This document shows positions 27,096-36,808 of a stretch of DNA of 64,000 nt, in pieces. This stretch comes from Microbacterium sp. SY138 (GTDB lineage Bacteria > Actinomycetota > Actinomycetes > Actinomycetales > Microbacteriaceae): assembly GCF_039729145.1 (NCBI RefSeq), contig NZ_CP155793.1:1612001-1676000 (forward strand), written 5' to 3'. Positions within the stretch are counted from its first letter, which is position 1. Each line of letters opens with the position of its first letter. The position numbers and the translations under genes were made by a program. The notes beneath the pieces were generated by a model. That model ran no database searches. It was not told where the DNA came from and was given only the letters and a program-made list of their open reading frames with translations.

Positions 27096-28250
27096 ATGAC
27101 TCTCGCCACCGCACCTGCCCGCCCCCTTCGCATCGGTCCGATCGATCTCGACGTGCCGGTCGTCCTCGCACCCATGGCGGGGATCACCAACACCGCCTTC
27201 CGGCGACTGTGTCGTGAGTACGGCGCCGGGCTGTACGTCAGCGAGATGATCACCTCGCGCGCTCTCGTCGAGCGCAACGAGACCACCATGCGACTGATCC
27301 GCCACCACGAGTCGGAGACGCCGCGGTCCATCCAACTGTACGGCGTCGACCCGAAGACCATCGCCGAGGCCGTCCGCATCATCGTCGCCGAGGACCACGC
27401 CGACCACATCGACCTCAACTTCGGGTGCCCGGTGCCGAAGGTCACGCGCCGCGGCGGGGGAGCGGCGCTGCCGTGGAAGTCGAAGCTGTTCGCCGATATC
27501 GTCGACCAGGCGGTGAAAGCCGCAGGCGACATCCCGCTCACGGTGAAGATGCGCAAGGGCATCGATAAAGACCACCTCACCTTCCTCGATGCCGGGCGAG
27601 CGGCTGAAGATGCAGGGGCGGCCGCGGTCGCGCTGCACGCCAGGACCGCTGGCGAGTTCTACTCGGGGTTCGCGGACTGGAACGCGATCGGCGAGCTGAA
27701 GCAGGCGGTCACGAGCATCCCGGTGCTCGGCAACGGCGACATCTGGTCGGCCGACGACGCCGTGCGCATGATGGCGCAGACCGACTGCGACGGTGTCGTG
27801 GTCGGGCGTGGCTGCCTCGGACGCCCGTGGCTGTTCGGCGAGCTGGCCACGGCCTTCGGTGGGGAGGGGAAGACCGTCGATGCGACACTCGGCTTCGTCG
27901 CGAACGCCTTCCGTCGCCACGCCGAGCTGCTGGTCGAGTTCTTCGAGGATGAGGACCGCGGGTGCCGGGATATCCGCAAGCACGTGTCCTGGTACTTCAA
28001 GGGCTACCCGGTCGGGGGCGACATCCGCACCGGACTCGCCACGGCATCCAGCCTCGCCGAGATCGACGACCTCCTCGGCCGGCTCGATCACACGGCGCCC
28101 TATCCCGGTGCGGACGCCGAGGGGCAGCGCGGTCGAGCGGGACACCCGAAGCGCACCGCCCTGCCGGAGAAGTGGTTGGAGTCGCGGGAGATCGCATCCG
28201 ACACCTCGGAGATGATGCGTGGAGCGGAGATCGAGAACAGTGGCGGTTGA
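27096..28250 (+). CDS. dusB: tRNA-dihydrouridine synthase DusB
   Basis: An FMN-dependent reductase that converts uridine to dihydrouridine in the D-loop of tRNA. The product is 384 residues. The N-terminal block is LAPMAGITNTAFRRLCREYG, the active-site cysteine is in NFGCPVPKVTRRGGG, and the FMN-phosphate region includes GNGDIWSADDA and VGRGCLGRPW. The ATG at 27096 follows a GAGAAT hexamer nine bases away. Its end overlaps dgt by 11 bases, the conserved dus-dgt-dnaG order of Actinobacteria. Confidence 0.95.
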   Translation: MTLATAPARPLRIGPIDLDVPVVLAPMAGITNTAFRRLCREYGAGLYVSEMITSRALVERNETTMRLIRHHESETPRSIQLYGVDPKTIAEAVRIIVAEDHADHIDLNFGCPVPKVTRRGGGAALPWKSKLFADIVDQAVKAAGDIPLTVKMRKGIDKDHLTFLDAGRAAEDAGAAAVALHARTAGEFYSGFADWNAIGELKQAVTSIPVLGNGDIWSADDAVRMMAQTDCDGVVVGRGCLGRPWLFGELATAFGGEGKTVDATLGFVANAFRRHAELLVEFFEDEDRGCRDIRKHVSWYFKGYPVGGDIRTGLATASSLAEIDDLLGRLDHTAPYPGADAEGQRGRAGHPKRTALPEKWLESREIASDTSEMMRGAEIENSGG

Positions 28251-29625
28251 CCCCAAGGCAGGCCTGCGCGCCGACGGCTACGACGCGCGAGACGCCGAAC
28301 GCTTCTTCGCCGAAACCCATCGTTCCGAGCGCAACGATTTCGCTCGCGATCGTGCCCGTGTTCTGCACTCCGCCGCGCTGCGCCGACTCGCCGCGAAGAC
28401 GCAGGTGCTCAGTCCCGCCAGCACCGCGGATTTCGCCCGCAACCGGCTGACGCATTCCCTCGAGGTGGCTCAGGTCGGGCGCGAGCTCGCTGTCGCCCTC
28501 GGCGTCTCGGCGGATGTCGTCGACACGGCGTGCCTGAGCCACGACCTGGGGCATCCTCCCTTCGGTCACAACGGCGAACGAGCTCTCAACGAGTGGGCAG
28601 AGCCCATCGGGGGCTTCGAGGGGAACGCCCAGTCCCTGCGCATCCTCTCGCGGCTGGAGGCGAAGGTCCTCGACGACGCCGACCGTTCCGTGGGGTTGAA
28701 TCTGACCCGTGCGAGCCTCGACGCCACGTGCAAGTACCCGTGGACGGTCGACAGTCCGGTGCCGGACCCGGGTGGTCGGCTGAAGTTCGGGGTGTACCCC
28801 GAGGACGAGGCGGTCTTCCGCTGGATGCGCGAAGGGGCGCCGGGGCGTCTGCGCTGCATCGAAGCCGAGATCATGGATCTCTCCGACGATATCGCGTACT
28901 CGGTCCACGACTTCGAGGACGCCATCGTGAACGGCTATGTCGACGTCGCTCAGCTCGCCGACCCCCGTCAGCACGACGCTCTCGTCGGACGGATCCAGCA
29001 GTGGGTGGGATACGACTTCACTCGCGATGAACTCGCCGATGCGCTCTACCGCCTCGCGTCGCAGCCGATGTGGCTCTCGTCGTTCGACCGCTCCCGCCAG
29101 GCACTGGCCCGTCTCAAGAACCTCACGAGCGATCTGATCGGACGCTTCGCCCGAGCCTCGGTCTCCGCGACCACGGAGGCCTACGGCACGACAGCACTCG
29201 TCCGCTACAACGCCCATGTCGTCGTCCCGCGAGTGATCGAGGTCGAGATCGCCGTGCTCAAGGGCATCATGGGGCAGGCGATCGTCACGATCGAAGCCCG
29301 CAAGGGCGTCTACAAGGAGCAGCGGCGGGTGCTGAAGAGACTCGCCGACGCCCTCTGGTCGACCGACGCGCTGTGGTCCGCCGGGTCCGATGTGCTCGAG
29401 CCTGCGTTCGCCGCGGACTTCGTCGCGGCGGAGAACGACGCCGAACGCGCCAGAGTCGTGGTGGACCAGATCGCGAGCCTCACCGACCAGAGCGCGATCG
29501 ACTGGCACAACCGCCTCGTCGGCGAGATCGATCCGGCCGAGGTCGGGATCTGGACTCCCCGTCACGCCCGCCCTGGCGCCCAGGCGCACGCCGAGCGGCT
29601 GCCCGTCGCCGAAAGGGCGCACTGA
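28240..29625 (+). CDS. dgt: Deoxyguanosinetriphosphate triphosphohydrolase-like protein (HD domain)
   Basis: A dNTP triphosphohydrolase-like enzyme that removes triphosphate from deoxynucleotides. The product has 461 residues. The HD metal site is [11 protein letters not shown] and [16 protein letters not shown], with further conserved [11 protein letters not shown] near the N-terminus. The GTG at 28240 (MAVDPKAG) is preferred; another GTG at 28219 is in frame. It overlaps dusB by 11 bases and dnaG by one base, so these three genes form an operon. Confidence 0.92.
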   Translation: MAVDPKAGLRADGYDARDAERFFAETHRSERNDFARDRARVLHSAALRRLAAKTQVLSPASTADFARNRLTHSLEVAQVGRELAVALGVSADVVDTACLSHDLGHPPFGHNGERALNEWAEPIGGFEGNAQSLRILSRLEAKVLDDADRSVGLNLTRASLDATCKYPWTVDSPVPDPGGRLKFGVYPEDEAVFRWMREGAPGRLRCIEAEIMDLSDDIAYSVHDFEDAIVNGYVDVAQLADPRQHDALVGRIQQWVGYDFTRDELADALYRLASQPMWLSSFDRSRQALARLKNLTSDLIGRFARASVSATTEAYGTTALVRYNAHVVVPRVIEVEIAVLKGIMGQAIVTIEARKGVYKEQRRVLKRLADALWSTDALWSAGSDVLEPAFAADFVAAENDAERARVVVDQIASLTDQSAIDWHNRLVGEIDPAEVGIWTPRHARPGAQAHAERLPVAERAH

Positions 29626-31484
29626 TGCCCCGGATCCGGCAGGCCGATGTCGATGAGGTGAAGGCGCGCACGAACATCGCCGACATCATCGGGGAGCGTG
29701 TCGCTCTCAAGTCGGCCGGTGTCGGGTCGCTCAAGGGGCTGTGTCCTTTCCACGATGAGAAGAGCCCGAGCTTCCATGTGCGCCAGCAGGTGGGGTACTA
29801 CCACTGCTTCGGATGCGGGGAGTCGGGGGACGTCTACTCCTTCCTGCGGGAGATGGATCACGTCAGCTTCACGGAAGCAGTCGAGCGTCTCGCCGGGCGT
29901 ATCGGGTACACACTGCACTATGAAGACGGGGGAGCAGCCCCCGAGACGAGCGGCCGCAGCCGGCTGTACGCGGCGAACACCGCGGCGGCGGAGTTCTTCC
30001 GTGCGCAGCTGCTCACCCCCGATGCGGAGGCAGGACGGCGCTTTCTCGGTGAGAGAGGATTCGACGCCGGAGCTGCGGCGCATTTCGGAGTCGGCTTCGC
30101 TCCGCGCGGCTGGGACGGGATGCTCAAGGCGCTGACCGCACAGGGGTTCACCCGCGAGGAGCTGAGCAATGCGGGTCTCGTCTCCACGGGGCAGCGCGGG
30201 GTCTACGACCGCTTCCGCGGGCGTCTGGTGTGGCCGATCCGGGATGTCTCGGGGCAGACCATCGGATTCGGCGCGCGCAAGCTCTTCGACGACGACCAGG
30301 GACCCAAGTACCTGAACACCCCGGAGACGCCCATCTACAAGAAGGCGCAGGTGCTGTACGGGCTCGACCTCGCCAAGCGCGACATCGCTCGCGGCGACCC
30401 TCGCCGTGTGGTCGTGGTCGAGGGATACACCGACGTGATGGCCTGTCACCTCGCCGGTCTCACGACGGCGATCGCGACATGTGGCACGGCCTTCGGCACC
30501 GATCACATCAAGGTGCTGCGCCGGGTGATGGGTGACGACAACGCATCCGGTGAGGTCGTCTTCACGTTCGACGGTGACGAGGCGGGGCAGAAGGCCGCGC
30601 TGCGTGCCTTCACGGAGGACGACCGTTTCAACGCGCAGACCTTCGTCGCCGTCGCGCCCGACGGCCTCGACCCGTGCGATCTGCGTCTTCAACGCGGAGA
30701 CGCCGCGGTTCGCGGACTGATGGACGCGAAGCAGCCGATGTTCGAGTTCGCGATCGACCGCAAGCTGAGTGGCTTCGACCTCTCGACGGTCGAGGGTCGG
30801 GTCGGGGCTCTGCGGGCCGCGGCTCCGATCGTGGCCGAGATCCGTGACCAGCTCCTCCGGCCGGGATACGAGCGTGTGCTGGCGCGTCGGCTCGGGATGG
30901 ATCCCACCGAGGTGCGCAGTGAAGTCGAACGCGCGGCTCGTGGGGGACCTGCACCGCATCAGGTGCGTCGGGAGGCTCCGCAGATCGACTCGGTGACCGG
31001 CGCTCCCCTCGTCGCTCCGGTCACTCTCGCGACCCTGCCTCGCAGCCCCGACGTCGCGGTCGAACGCGATGCGCTGATGGGAGCCCTGCAGTACGGGCAT
31101 CAGGTCGATCAGGCCCTCCTCAACAGGGCTCTGGAGGCGCCGTTCCGCACCCCGGCACTGGATGCCGTGCGCGAGGCCGTCGCCGCGGCTCCCGACCGCA
31201 GCAGGGCCGGGTGGGTGACCGAGGCCGTGAACGGCGTCCGCGAGCCCTACCGCTCGCTCGCGGGGGAGCTGCTGATGACTCCATTCCCGGAGCGGACGGA
31301 AGAGCGGGCTGTCGCCACCGTGGCCGACCTCGCCCGCAGGCTCGTGCTCCGCCAGCTCGAGCACGAGAAGCAGGAGCTCCTCGGTGCGGTGCAGCGTGTG
31401 CCCGCCGATTCCGACGGTGGTCGCGCGCTGCGGATGCGTCTGCGCGACATCGACGCAGAGCGTCAGCGCTTCGCCGAGTCGTAA
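29625..31484 (+). CDS. dnaG: DNA primase
   Basis: DnaG makes RNA primers at the replication fork. The product is 619 residues. The N-terminal CHC2 zinc finger is [13 protein letters not shown] and HCFGCGESG (about 41-66). The TOPRIM core includes [13 protein letters not shown] and [15 protein letters not shown], with EGYTD and DGD as the metal-binding motif. The C-terminal part (about 440-619) is the DnaB-interaction region and contains repeated charged helices. The ATG overlaps the dgt stop (TGATG). Confidence 0.97.
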   Translation: MPRIRQADVDEVKARTNIADIIGERVALKSAGVGSLKGLCPFHDEKSPSFHVRQQVGYYHCFGCGESGDVYSFLREMDHVSFTEAVERLAGRIGYTLHYEDGGAAPETSGRSRLYAANTAAAEFFRAQLLTPDAEAGRRFLGERGFDAGAAAHFGVGFAPRGWDGMLKALTAQGFTREELSNAGLVSTGQRGVYDRFRGRLVWPIRDVSGQTIGFGARKLFDDDQGPKYLNTPETPIYKKAQVLYGLDLAKRDIARGDPRRVVVVEGYTDVMACHLAGLTTAIATCGTAFGTDHIKVLRRVMGDDNASGEVVFTFDGDEAGQKAALRAFTEDDRFNAQTFVAVAPDGLDPCDLRLQRGDAAVRGLMDAKQPMFEFAIDRKLSGFDLSTVEGRVGALRAAAPIVAEIRDQLLRPGYERVLARRLGMDPTEVRSEVERAARGGPAPHQVRREAPQIDSVTGAPLVAPVTLATLPRSPDVAVERDALMGALQYGHQVDQALLNRALEAPFRTPALDAVREAVAAAPDRSRAGWVTEAVNGVREPYRSLAGELLMTPFPERTEERAVATVADLARRLVLRQLEHEKQELLGAVQRVPADSDGGRALRMRLRDIDAERQRFAES

Positions 31485-31508
31485 CGCGTACCGGCATCGC
31501 CCAGAGGG

Positions 31509-31514
31509 CAGGAT
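31509..31514 (+). promoter_or_regulatory. -10-like element CAGGAT of the orphan ABC ATPase
   Basis: CAGGAT is followed by six bases and the ATG at 31521, resembling the other leaderless starts in this window except for the first base. Confidence 0.4.
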
Positions 31515-31520
31515 GGAGTC

Positions 31521-32294
31521 ATGTCCCGCAGGCCCGTATCCACGAACGCGATCGATTGCTCCGATCTGGTGATCGACCGCATCGGACACGGGATCCCGAC
31601 TCGGGCCGTCGACGGCGTCACCTTCTCCCTTGTGCCGGGCGGACTCATCTGCGTCGCGGGCCCCACGGGTTCGGGTAAATCGACGCTGGTCGCCGCTCTC
31701 GCCGGTTCCACCGATCCCTCGGTCAAGGTCGTCGGCGGGCGCGCCGAGGTGTGCGGGGTGGACGTGCGTCGGCCGGGTCGCAAGCATCGGATCCTCACCT
31801 ATCGCACCGGATTCGTACCGCAGGGCGCCGGCGCCGATCTGCCGCCGCGACTCACCGTGAACGAGGTGATCGCGGAGCCCATCCTCATGCGCGAGCGGCG
31901 GGTGAACACGAAGGCACTCTCGATCCGCGTCGCCACTCTGCTCGACGAGCTGCACCTTCCCCTCGGAACAGCCGCGAAGTTCCCCTACGAGCTCAGTGCC
32001 GGCATGCGTCAGCGCGTGGCGATCGCGCGGTCGTTCGTCCTGGAGCCGAAGGTGCTCATCGCCGACGAGGTGCTCGCGAATCTCGACCTCGAGGTGCGGC
32101 CGGTCGTGTTCGATGCGATCACCCGTCGTCGCAAGGAGCAGTCGATGGCCGTTCTCCTCGTCACCAATGACGCCGACTTCATCCGCGAGCTGAATGCCGA
32201 GACGCTCATGCTCCGCAACGGACATGTCGTCGCGCGCGGCGTGGGCAAGGACCTGCTGTGGGTGCCGAACGCGGAGTCGGATTCGCGCCACTGA
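31521..32294 (+). CDS. ABC transporter ATP-binding protein, orphan
   Basis: A 257-residue ABC ATPase domain without a membrane partner nearby. Walker A is GPTGSGKST near residues 47-55. The signature is LSAGMRQRV and Walker B is VLIADEVLANLD, in which the usual DEPT is replaced by DEVL. The composition resembles the ATPases of the dipeptide or methionine families, but no permease or binding protein is close. It lies 36 bases after dnaG and has its own -10-like CAGGAT. The function is unknown. Confidence 0.85.
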   Translation: MSRRPVSTNAIDCSDLVIDRIGHGIPTRAVDGVTFSLVPGGLICVAGPTGSGKSTLVAALAGSTDPSVKVVGGRAEVCGVDVRRPGRKHRILTYRTGFVPQGAGADLPPRLTVNEVIAEPILMRERRVNTKALSIRVATLLDELHLPLGTAAKFPYELSAGMRQRVAIARSFVLEPKVLIADEVLANLDLEVRPVVFDAITRRRKEQSMAVLLVTNDADFIRELNAETLMLRNGHVVARGVGKDLLWVPNAESDSRH

Positions 32295-32391
32295 CCCCGA
32301 CACGCCCGGCATCCGCGAACGGCGCCCCGGTGTCGTGAACAGGTCCGGGAGTTTGCTAAGCTTGTCGAGTTGCCCGCTCAGCGGTGCACAT

Positions 32392-32467
32392 TCCTCGGTA
32401 GCTCAATTGGCAGAGCAGCCGGCTGTTAACCGGCAGGTTCTTGGTTCGAGTCCAAGCCGGGGAGCCA
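32392..32467 (+). tRNA. tRNA-Asn (anticodon GTT)
   Basis: A 76-base cloverleaf with encoded CCA. The acceptor arm TCCTCGG pairs with CCGGGGA (one G-T pair). The D arm is GCTC/GAGC, the anticodon stem GCCGG/CCGGC with loop CTGTTAA, and the T arm CTTGG/CCAAG around TTCGAGT. The anticodon GTT (32425-32427) reads AAC and AAU. Confidence 0.97.
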
Positions 32468-32508
32468 ACGAGAGAAGCCCCCTCCACGGAGGGGGCTTCT
32501 CTCGTTTT
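32467..32508 (+). terminator. Intrinsic terminator of the tRNA-Asn gene
   Basis: A 19-bp stem with only two loop bases (arms 32467-32485 and 32488-32506), ending in TTTT (32505-32508). The 5' arm begins with the last base of the encoded CCA, so the hairpin starts right at the tRNA end. Confidence 0.9.
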
Positions 32509-32573
32509 CCCGTGCACCGAACGGGCACCGTCGAGCAGGCACCGTCGAAGAGCGGACGTCGATCAGCCGAGGT

Positions 32574-32610
32574 ACGAGAAGAGCCCCTCATCGGAAGGGG
32601 CTCTTCTCGT
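32574..32610. terminator. Second hairpin, probable terminator of the permease gene
   Basis: Arms of 15 bases (ACGAGAAGAGCCCCT at 32574-32588 and its complement at 32596-32610) around a seven-base loop. The arms resemble those of the tRNA terminator (GAGAAG, GCCCC). No T-run follows on either strand. It sits 15 bases beyond the stop of the minus-strand permease gene. Confidence 0.7.
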
Positions 32611-32625
32611 CCGAGGGAGGCCGGA

Positions 32626-34062
32626 TCAGCCGACGCCCTCCATCGCGCTCGTCTCGGTGTTGCCGATGCGGGCGATGACCTCGGGCCGACGGCGGGCCAG
32701 GTAGGCGTACCGGGTGAGGGCCAGGGCGACCGTCACGAGGAACACGTAGGGGATCACGTTGTAGGGGAAGACCGGCACCGGCCAGACGTTCGCGAAGAAG
32801 ACGTAGGCCATGGTGACGACGGCGACCGTCGCGCAGACCTTCACGAGTCCATTGCGCATCTTCGCGCGCTGCGTGTAGACGACACAGGCGATCGCGACGA
32901 GTGCGTAGGCGACCATGTAGCCGTAGGTGCCCCAGGTGTTCACCCAGACGAGGATCTCGCCGGTCGCCGCGCCCGAGAGCAGCAGCACGATGTCCACCGC
33001 CACGGCTGCAGCGCCGGCGATGATCAGGACGCGGTGAGGCGTCAGATGCTGCTCGTGGGTGCGTCCGAATCGTTCGGCGACGACGCCCTCCTTGCCCATC
33101 ACGTACACGATGCGACCGATCACGTTGAGCGGAGCGACGACCACGGCGAAGAACGACGCGGAGACACCGAACGTGAGCACGGCCGCGAACCAGCCGGGCA
33201 TCCCGATCAGTGCGGACATGCTCTCCAGGGGACTGGACGAGGTGGCGAGGTCGTCACCGAGTACCGTGATCTGGGTGTACGCGGCGAACACGTACAGCAC
33301 CCCCACACCGAGGGCGCTCCACATGATCGCGCGGGGGATGGCCTTGTACGGCTCCTTGGCCTCGCGACCGAGCGCGTCGGCGGAGGAGAAGCCGACGAAA
33401 CCGAGGATGCCGAGGACCATGCCGGACGCGACCCCCTGGAACGACGATCCGGAAGCGAGCACCTGCGCGGGGTCCCACGCGGCGGGGCCGGCCCACACGA
33501 GCGCGGCGATCAGGAGAACGAGGATGATTCCCACCGAGACGAGCTCCAGTACGAGCGAGACCCGGGCGGACAGGCGGATCCCGCGGATCGTGAACAGCGT
33601 CGCCAGGCCGCCGAGGACGACGGCGAGGCCGATGTCCCACCCGAGGCCCTGGGCGGGGAGGCCCAGCATGGTGAGGAACTGCGCCATGTAGCTGACGGAG
33701 CCGCTGAGTGAAGCCGCAGCGATGCCGAAGCAGCCGATCAGCAGTGTGACGCCGGCGAGGAATGCGCCGAACGGACCGAGCCCCTTGGAGACATAGGTGT
33801 AGAGCGATCCCGCAGAGGCGTGCTTGCGGGCGAACACGACAACGCAGTAGCCGACGCACAGGATGACGATGGTCGCGAGTGCGAAGGCGTAGATGGTGCC
33901 GTTGCCGGCACCGAGGAAGATGGCCGCAGCGGTGAACGCGATGACGGCGCTGGGGGCGATGTTCGCGATGGCCTGGGCGGCGAGTTCCGGTCCGCTCATG
34001 ACGCCGGTGCGAAGACCGGCATCGGTGGGCGTGCCGGGTGGGGCGACGACGGTGTCTGACAT
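32626..34062 (-). CDS. APC superfamily amino-acid permease
   Basis: A 478-residue amino acid/polyamine/organocation permease with about 12 membrane helices. The first helices show SAVIAFTAAAIFLGAG (about 37-52), and the conserved early GlyThr region of APC proteins is replaced by the related GNGTIYAF. SGSVSYMAQFL and GFVGFSSADALGREAKEPYKAIPRA follow, the last being the conserved cytoplasmic loop of the family (AEEAKNPxxxIPRA). It is downstream of a zinc alcohol dehydrogenase gene on the same strand (56 bases), and both are divergent from a PucR-type regulator. The substrate may be an amino acid, amine or amino alcohol. Confidence 0.9.
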   Translation of the reverse strand: MSDTVVAPPGTPTDAGLRTGVMSGPELAAQAIANIAPSAVIAFTAAAIFLGAGNGTIYAFALATIVILCVGYCVVVFARKHASAGSLYTYVSKGLGPFGAFLAGVTLLIGCFGIAAASLSGSVSYMAQFLTMLGLPAQGLGWDIGLAVVLGGLATLFTIRGIRLSARVSLVLELVSVGIILVLLIAALVWAGPAAWDPAQVLASGSSFQGVASGMVLGILGFVGFSSADALGREAKEPYKAIPRAIMWSALGVGVLYVFAAYTQITVLGDDLATSSSPLESMSALIGMPGWFAAVLTFGVSASFFAVVVAPLNVIGRIVYVMGKEGVVAERFGRTHEQHLTPHRVLIIAGAAAVAVDIVLLLSGAATGEILVWVNTWGTYGYMVAYALVAIACVVYTQRAKMRNGLVKVCATVAVVTMAYVFFANVWPVPVFPYNVIPYVFLVTVALALTRYAYLARRRPEVIARIGNTETSAMEGVG

Positions 34063-34118
34063 GGTTCTCCTGGATTCGGGTTTCCGGGGATGGGGTGGAG
34101 GCTGCGGGTGGCGTGCGG

Positions 34119-35216
34119 TCAGGGGATGAGAAGCGTGCGGAGCGCGGAGCCGGTCTCGAGATCGTCGAGCGCCGCAGCGGCCTCGGCGAGCGGACGTCGA
34201 CCGGAGATGAGCGGATCGATCTTGAGCTGGCCGTCCATGTAGCGGTCCACCAGCGCCGGGACATCGATCGAGGGACGCACGGAGCCGTAGTTCGATCCCA
34301 GGATGCGCTGGTCGGCCTCGGCGAGGACGAGGGGTTCGAACGAGGCACGGGCTCCCGTGGGAGGGAGGCCGACGATCACGGCGGCACCGCCGAGGCCGAG
34401 CATCTGGATCGACTGCTCGGTCGTCGATGTGCGGCCGATCGCGTCGAACGCGTAGTCCACGCCGTCCGGGATGAGTTCGCGCAGCTGGGCGACGGGGTCG
34501 CCCAGCGAGGCATCGATGCGATCCGTCGCGCCGAACTGCAGCGCCATCTGCGTCTTCTCCGGACGCACGTCGATCGCGATGATGCGTTCGGCGCCGGCCA
34601 GGCGCGCGCCCTGCACGACATTGAGGCCGACGCCGCCGCAGCCGATCACGACGACGGTGGAACCGGGCTCGACCGCCGCCGTGTTGAGGACGGCGCCGAC
34701 GCCCGTGGCCACCGCGCAGCCGACGACGGCGATGACATCGAGCGGCGCGTCGTCACGGACCTTGACGGCCCCCGAGGCGGGAACGACGACCTCCTCCGCG
34801 AACGAGGAGACTCCGAGATAGTGGTGCAGCGGTTCGCCGTCGAGGCTGAGGCGCGAGGTGCCGTCGAACAGCACGCCGAGGGGAGCGACCACGGTCGCGA
34901 CCTTCTGGCAGCGTGCCTCGTGGCCGGCGCGACAGTAGCGGCACTCACCGCACGGGGGCACCCAGCTCAGGACGACGTGATCGCCGACGGCCAGTGTGGT
35001 GACACCTTCGCCGAGTTCGGTCACGACACCGGAACCCTCGTGTCCCATGACCAGGGGAGCAGCCGCATCCCATTCGCCGCGCTTGACGTGGAGGTCGGAG
35101 TGGCACACGCCGGCAGCGGCGATGCGTACTCGAACCTCACCTGCACGCGGCGGGGCGAGGTCGACGTCGACGAACTCGATCGGGGACTGCGGATCGCGGA
35201 AGACAACAGCTTTCAT
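34119..35216 (-). CDS. Zinc-dependent alcohol dehydrogenase (class III-like MDR)
   Basis: A 365-residue NAD(P)-dependent dehydrogenase. Catalytic zinc ligands are Cys in AAGVCHSDLH, His in GHEGSG and a later Cys (GCAVATG). The structural zinc motif with four cysteines is CGECRYCRAGHEARC. The nucleotide fold has VVVIGCGGVGLNVVQG. The start is ATG at 35216 (MKAVVFRDPQ) with GAAGGA upstream. A TAGCAT -10 element on the minus strand at 35248-35253 gives a leader of about 25 bases. It is the first gene of an operon with the permease and is divergent from a PucR-type regulator. The natural alcohol or aldehyde is unknown. Confidence 0.92.
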   Translation of the reverse strand: MKAVVFRDPQSPIEFVDVDLAPPRAGEVRVRIAAAGVCHSDLHVKRGEWDAAAPLVMGHEGSGVVTELGEGVTTLAVGDHVVLSWVPPCGECRYCRAGHEARCQKVATVVAPLGVLFDGTSRLSLDGEPLHHYLGVSSFAEEVVVPASGAVKVRDDAPLDVIAVVGCAVATGVGAVLNTAAVEPGSTVVVIGCGGVGLNVVQGARLAGAERIIAIDVRPEKTQMALQFGATDRIDASLGDPVAQLRELIPDGVDYAFDAIGRTSTTEQSIQMLGLGGAAVIVGLPPTGARASFEPLVLAEADQRILGSNYGSVRPSIDVPALVDRYMDGQLKIDPLISGRRPLAEAAAALDDLETGSALRTLLIP

Positions 35217-35247
35217 GACATCCTTCGGGTGGAGGGGGCTGCCGACG

Positions 35248-35253
35248 ATGCTA
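35248..35253 (-). promoter_or_regulatory. -10 element TAGCAT of the adh-permease operon
   Basis: Minus-strand TAGCAT would start transcription about 25 bases before the adh ATG, whose ribosome site GAAGGA lies within that leader. Confidence 0.5.
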
Positions 35254-35280
35254 GGAGAGTGCGGGACCGCGGGCATCCGA

Positions 35281-35317
35281 CAAATATGTGGATTGCAAAG
35301 CGCGTGTTCACACTTTG
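35281..35317. promoter_or_regulatory. Candidate regulator site between adh and pucR-like gene
   Basis: CAAATATGTG at 35281-35290 and CACACTTTG at 35309-35317 form an inverted repeat with one extra base in the left arm, and CAAAG occurs again at 35296-35300. It lies between the two -10 elements of the divergent promoters. A PucR site is a guess; the repeat is imperfect. Confidence 0.3.
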
Positions 35318-35323
35318 TATGAT
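35318..35323 (+). promoter_or_regulatory. -10 element TATGAT of the PucR-type regulator gene
   Basis: TATGAT is followed by six bases and the ATG at 35330, with no ribosome site. It decides this start over an in-frame GTG at 35288. Confidence 0.6.
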
Positions 35324-35329
35324 CAGAAG

Positions 35330-36748
35330 ATGGCTCGTGATGTCGCCTCCGTGGCGCGATACCTCCAAGGGGAGCTGCTGCACGGGGGCGTTCCGAGTTC
35401 GCGACATGTGAATTCCGTCGTCGCGCTCGAAGTGTTCGGCGCCCCGACCGACAGTCTCTTCACCACTCTCGTCACCGTCGACGCTTGGCAACTGGACCGG
35501 CTCGCCGACGATGCGGAGCGGGTCGCCCTGCTCCGGGACGTGGTCGTCGTGACGGATGCGGACACGCCCTCTTTCCGACGTCTGCTCGAGGACGGAGGCA
35601 TCACGGCGATCGTCGGGGCAGGAACGTCGCGCGAGCTGCTGACGCCGATGCTGACGGCCCTGCTGGCCGTCGACCAGGCAGCCGAGGCCCGAGCGATCAC
35701 TTCGGCGATGCGGGTGCTGACCCTGGCCGCACGCCGCAGCGGCATCACGGGGGTCATCGCCGAGCTCGCGCATCGGATCGATGGATGGGCGGTGCTCCTC
35801 GACCGCCACGGGGAGGTAATCACGACGGCGGGAGCGGGAAGCCTGCACATCGACGACGCCGTGGCGGTCGCCGTGGGGCGCCCGGTTCGCGTGCGCCATC
35901 GCGCGCTCCAGGTGCATCCGGTCGGCCCGGGGCAGGACATCACCGCCCAACTCGTCACCGCACCCCGCAACGACAGCTCGGGTCGGGGGAGGGAGCTCAG
36001 CTCGCAGGCCGCGGCACTGCTCGATCTTCTGATGCGCACGCGGGACAGCAGCCACCTCGAGCGTCTCGGCCGATCCATGATGCTGGAGACCGTGCTCGAG
36101 GGAGGGGAGGAGGCGACGCGTCTCCTGCGTCGCTGGGGCGTGCACGAACGAAGTCTGGTGGGATTCGTCCTGACCTCGCGCACCAGTGGCGTGGACGTGG
36201 AGCATCTGCTGGCGCTGTGGCTGGATGAGCTCGGGGCGGAGCATGTCTTCGCCGCGCAGCGTGGTCTGATCCGCGGCGTTGTGCGCGAGGAACATGCGGA
36301 GGAGATCGCGCATCGGGCGCGGTCCTTCGCCTCGACGCTCTATCTCGGGCTCGGTCGGCCCGCCACGACGGATGCGCTCGCCCGCAGTGTCGATGAAGCC
36401 CGTCAAGCCTGCGAGACGGCTCGCGCGGGAGGGGAGCGCGTCGTCCGCTACTCGTCGATCCCGACGGTGTCGTTCGTGCTCGGGCAGTTGGATGCGGACC
36501 AGACGCAGAGGATCGCGCGGCTTCTCGATCCGCTGAGGGCCGCCGAGCAGCGGACCGAGCTCATCGAGACCCTGCGCGTGTTCCTCGCCACGAACGGCGC
36601 CTGGGGCGAGAGCGCCACGCGGTTGCGGATCCACCGGCAGACTCTGGCAGCGCGCATCCGACGGATCGAAGACCTGATCGGGCTGTCATTCGCCGATCCC
36701 GATGATCGGGTGGCCGCCTGGCTCGCGATACGTGCCTCTGACGACTGA
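35330..36748 (+). CDS. PucR family transcriptional regulator
   Basis: A 472-residue regulator of the PucR/CdaR type. The N-terminal domain (about 1-130) is a PucR-like ligand domain, with ALEVFGAPTDSLFTTLVTVD. A central GGDEF-like region follows, and the C-terminal helix-turn-helix (about 405-465) has ETLRVFLATNGAWGESATRLRIHRQTLAARIRRIEDLIGLS in sections. Purine, amine or amino-acid catabolism is the usual target of such regulators. It is divergent from the alcohol dehydrogenase and permease genes and probably controls them. Start chosen by the TATGAT element; a terminator follows at 36763. Confidence 0.87.
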   Translation: MARDVASVARYLQGELLHGGVPSSRHVNSVVALEVFGAPTDSLFTTLVTVDAWQLDRLADDAERVALLRDVVVVTDADTPSFRRLLEDGGITAIVGAGTSRELLTPMLTALLAVDQAAEARAITSAMRVLTLAARRSGITGVIAELAHRIDGWAVLLDRHGEVITTAGAGSLHIDDAVAVAVGRPVRVRHRALQVHPVGPGQDITAQLVTAPRNDSSGRGRELSSQAAALLDLLMRTRDSSHLERLGRSMMLETVLEGGEEATRLLRRWGVHERSLVGFVLTSRTSGVDVEHLLALWLDELGAEHVFAAQRGLIRGVVREEHAEEIAHRARSFASTLYLGLGRPATTDALARSVDEARQACETARAGGERVVRYSSIPTVSFVLGQLDADQTQRIARLLDPLRAAEQRTELIETLRVFLATNGAWGESATRLRIHRQTLAARIRRIEDLIGLSFADPDDRVAAWLAIRASDD

Positions 36749-36762
36749 TGCGCGCGTGCACG

Positions 36763-36796
36763 AAGGAGGGCACCGCCGATTGGCGAGACCCTCCTT
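36763..36796. terminator. Bidirectional terminator between PucR-type gene and septum-formation lipoprotein gene
   Basis: AAGGAGGG (36763-36770) pairs with CCCTCCTT (36789-36796), with an inner CGCC/GGCG pair around GATT. It sits between convergent genes. Confidence 0.7.
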
Positions 36797-36808
36797 GGTG
36801 GCTGTCGG

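Noticed and set aside
29562..32312. A 916-codon open frame on the minus strand antisense to dnaG and the orphan ABC ATPase
   Set aside because: Same cause as above; the plus-strand genes have clear motifs and good starts, while this frame has only high-GC composition.
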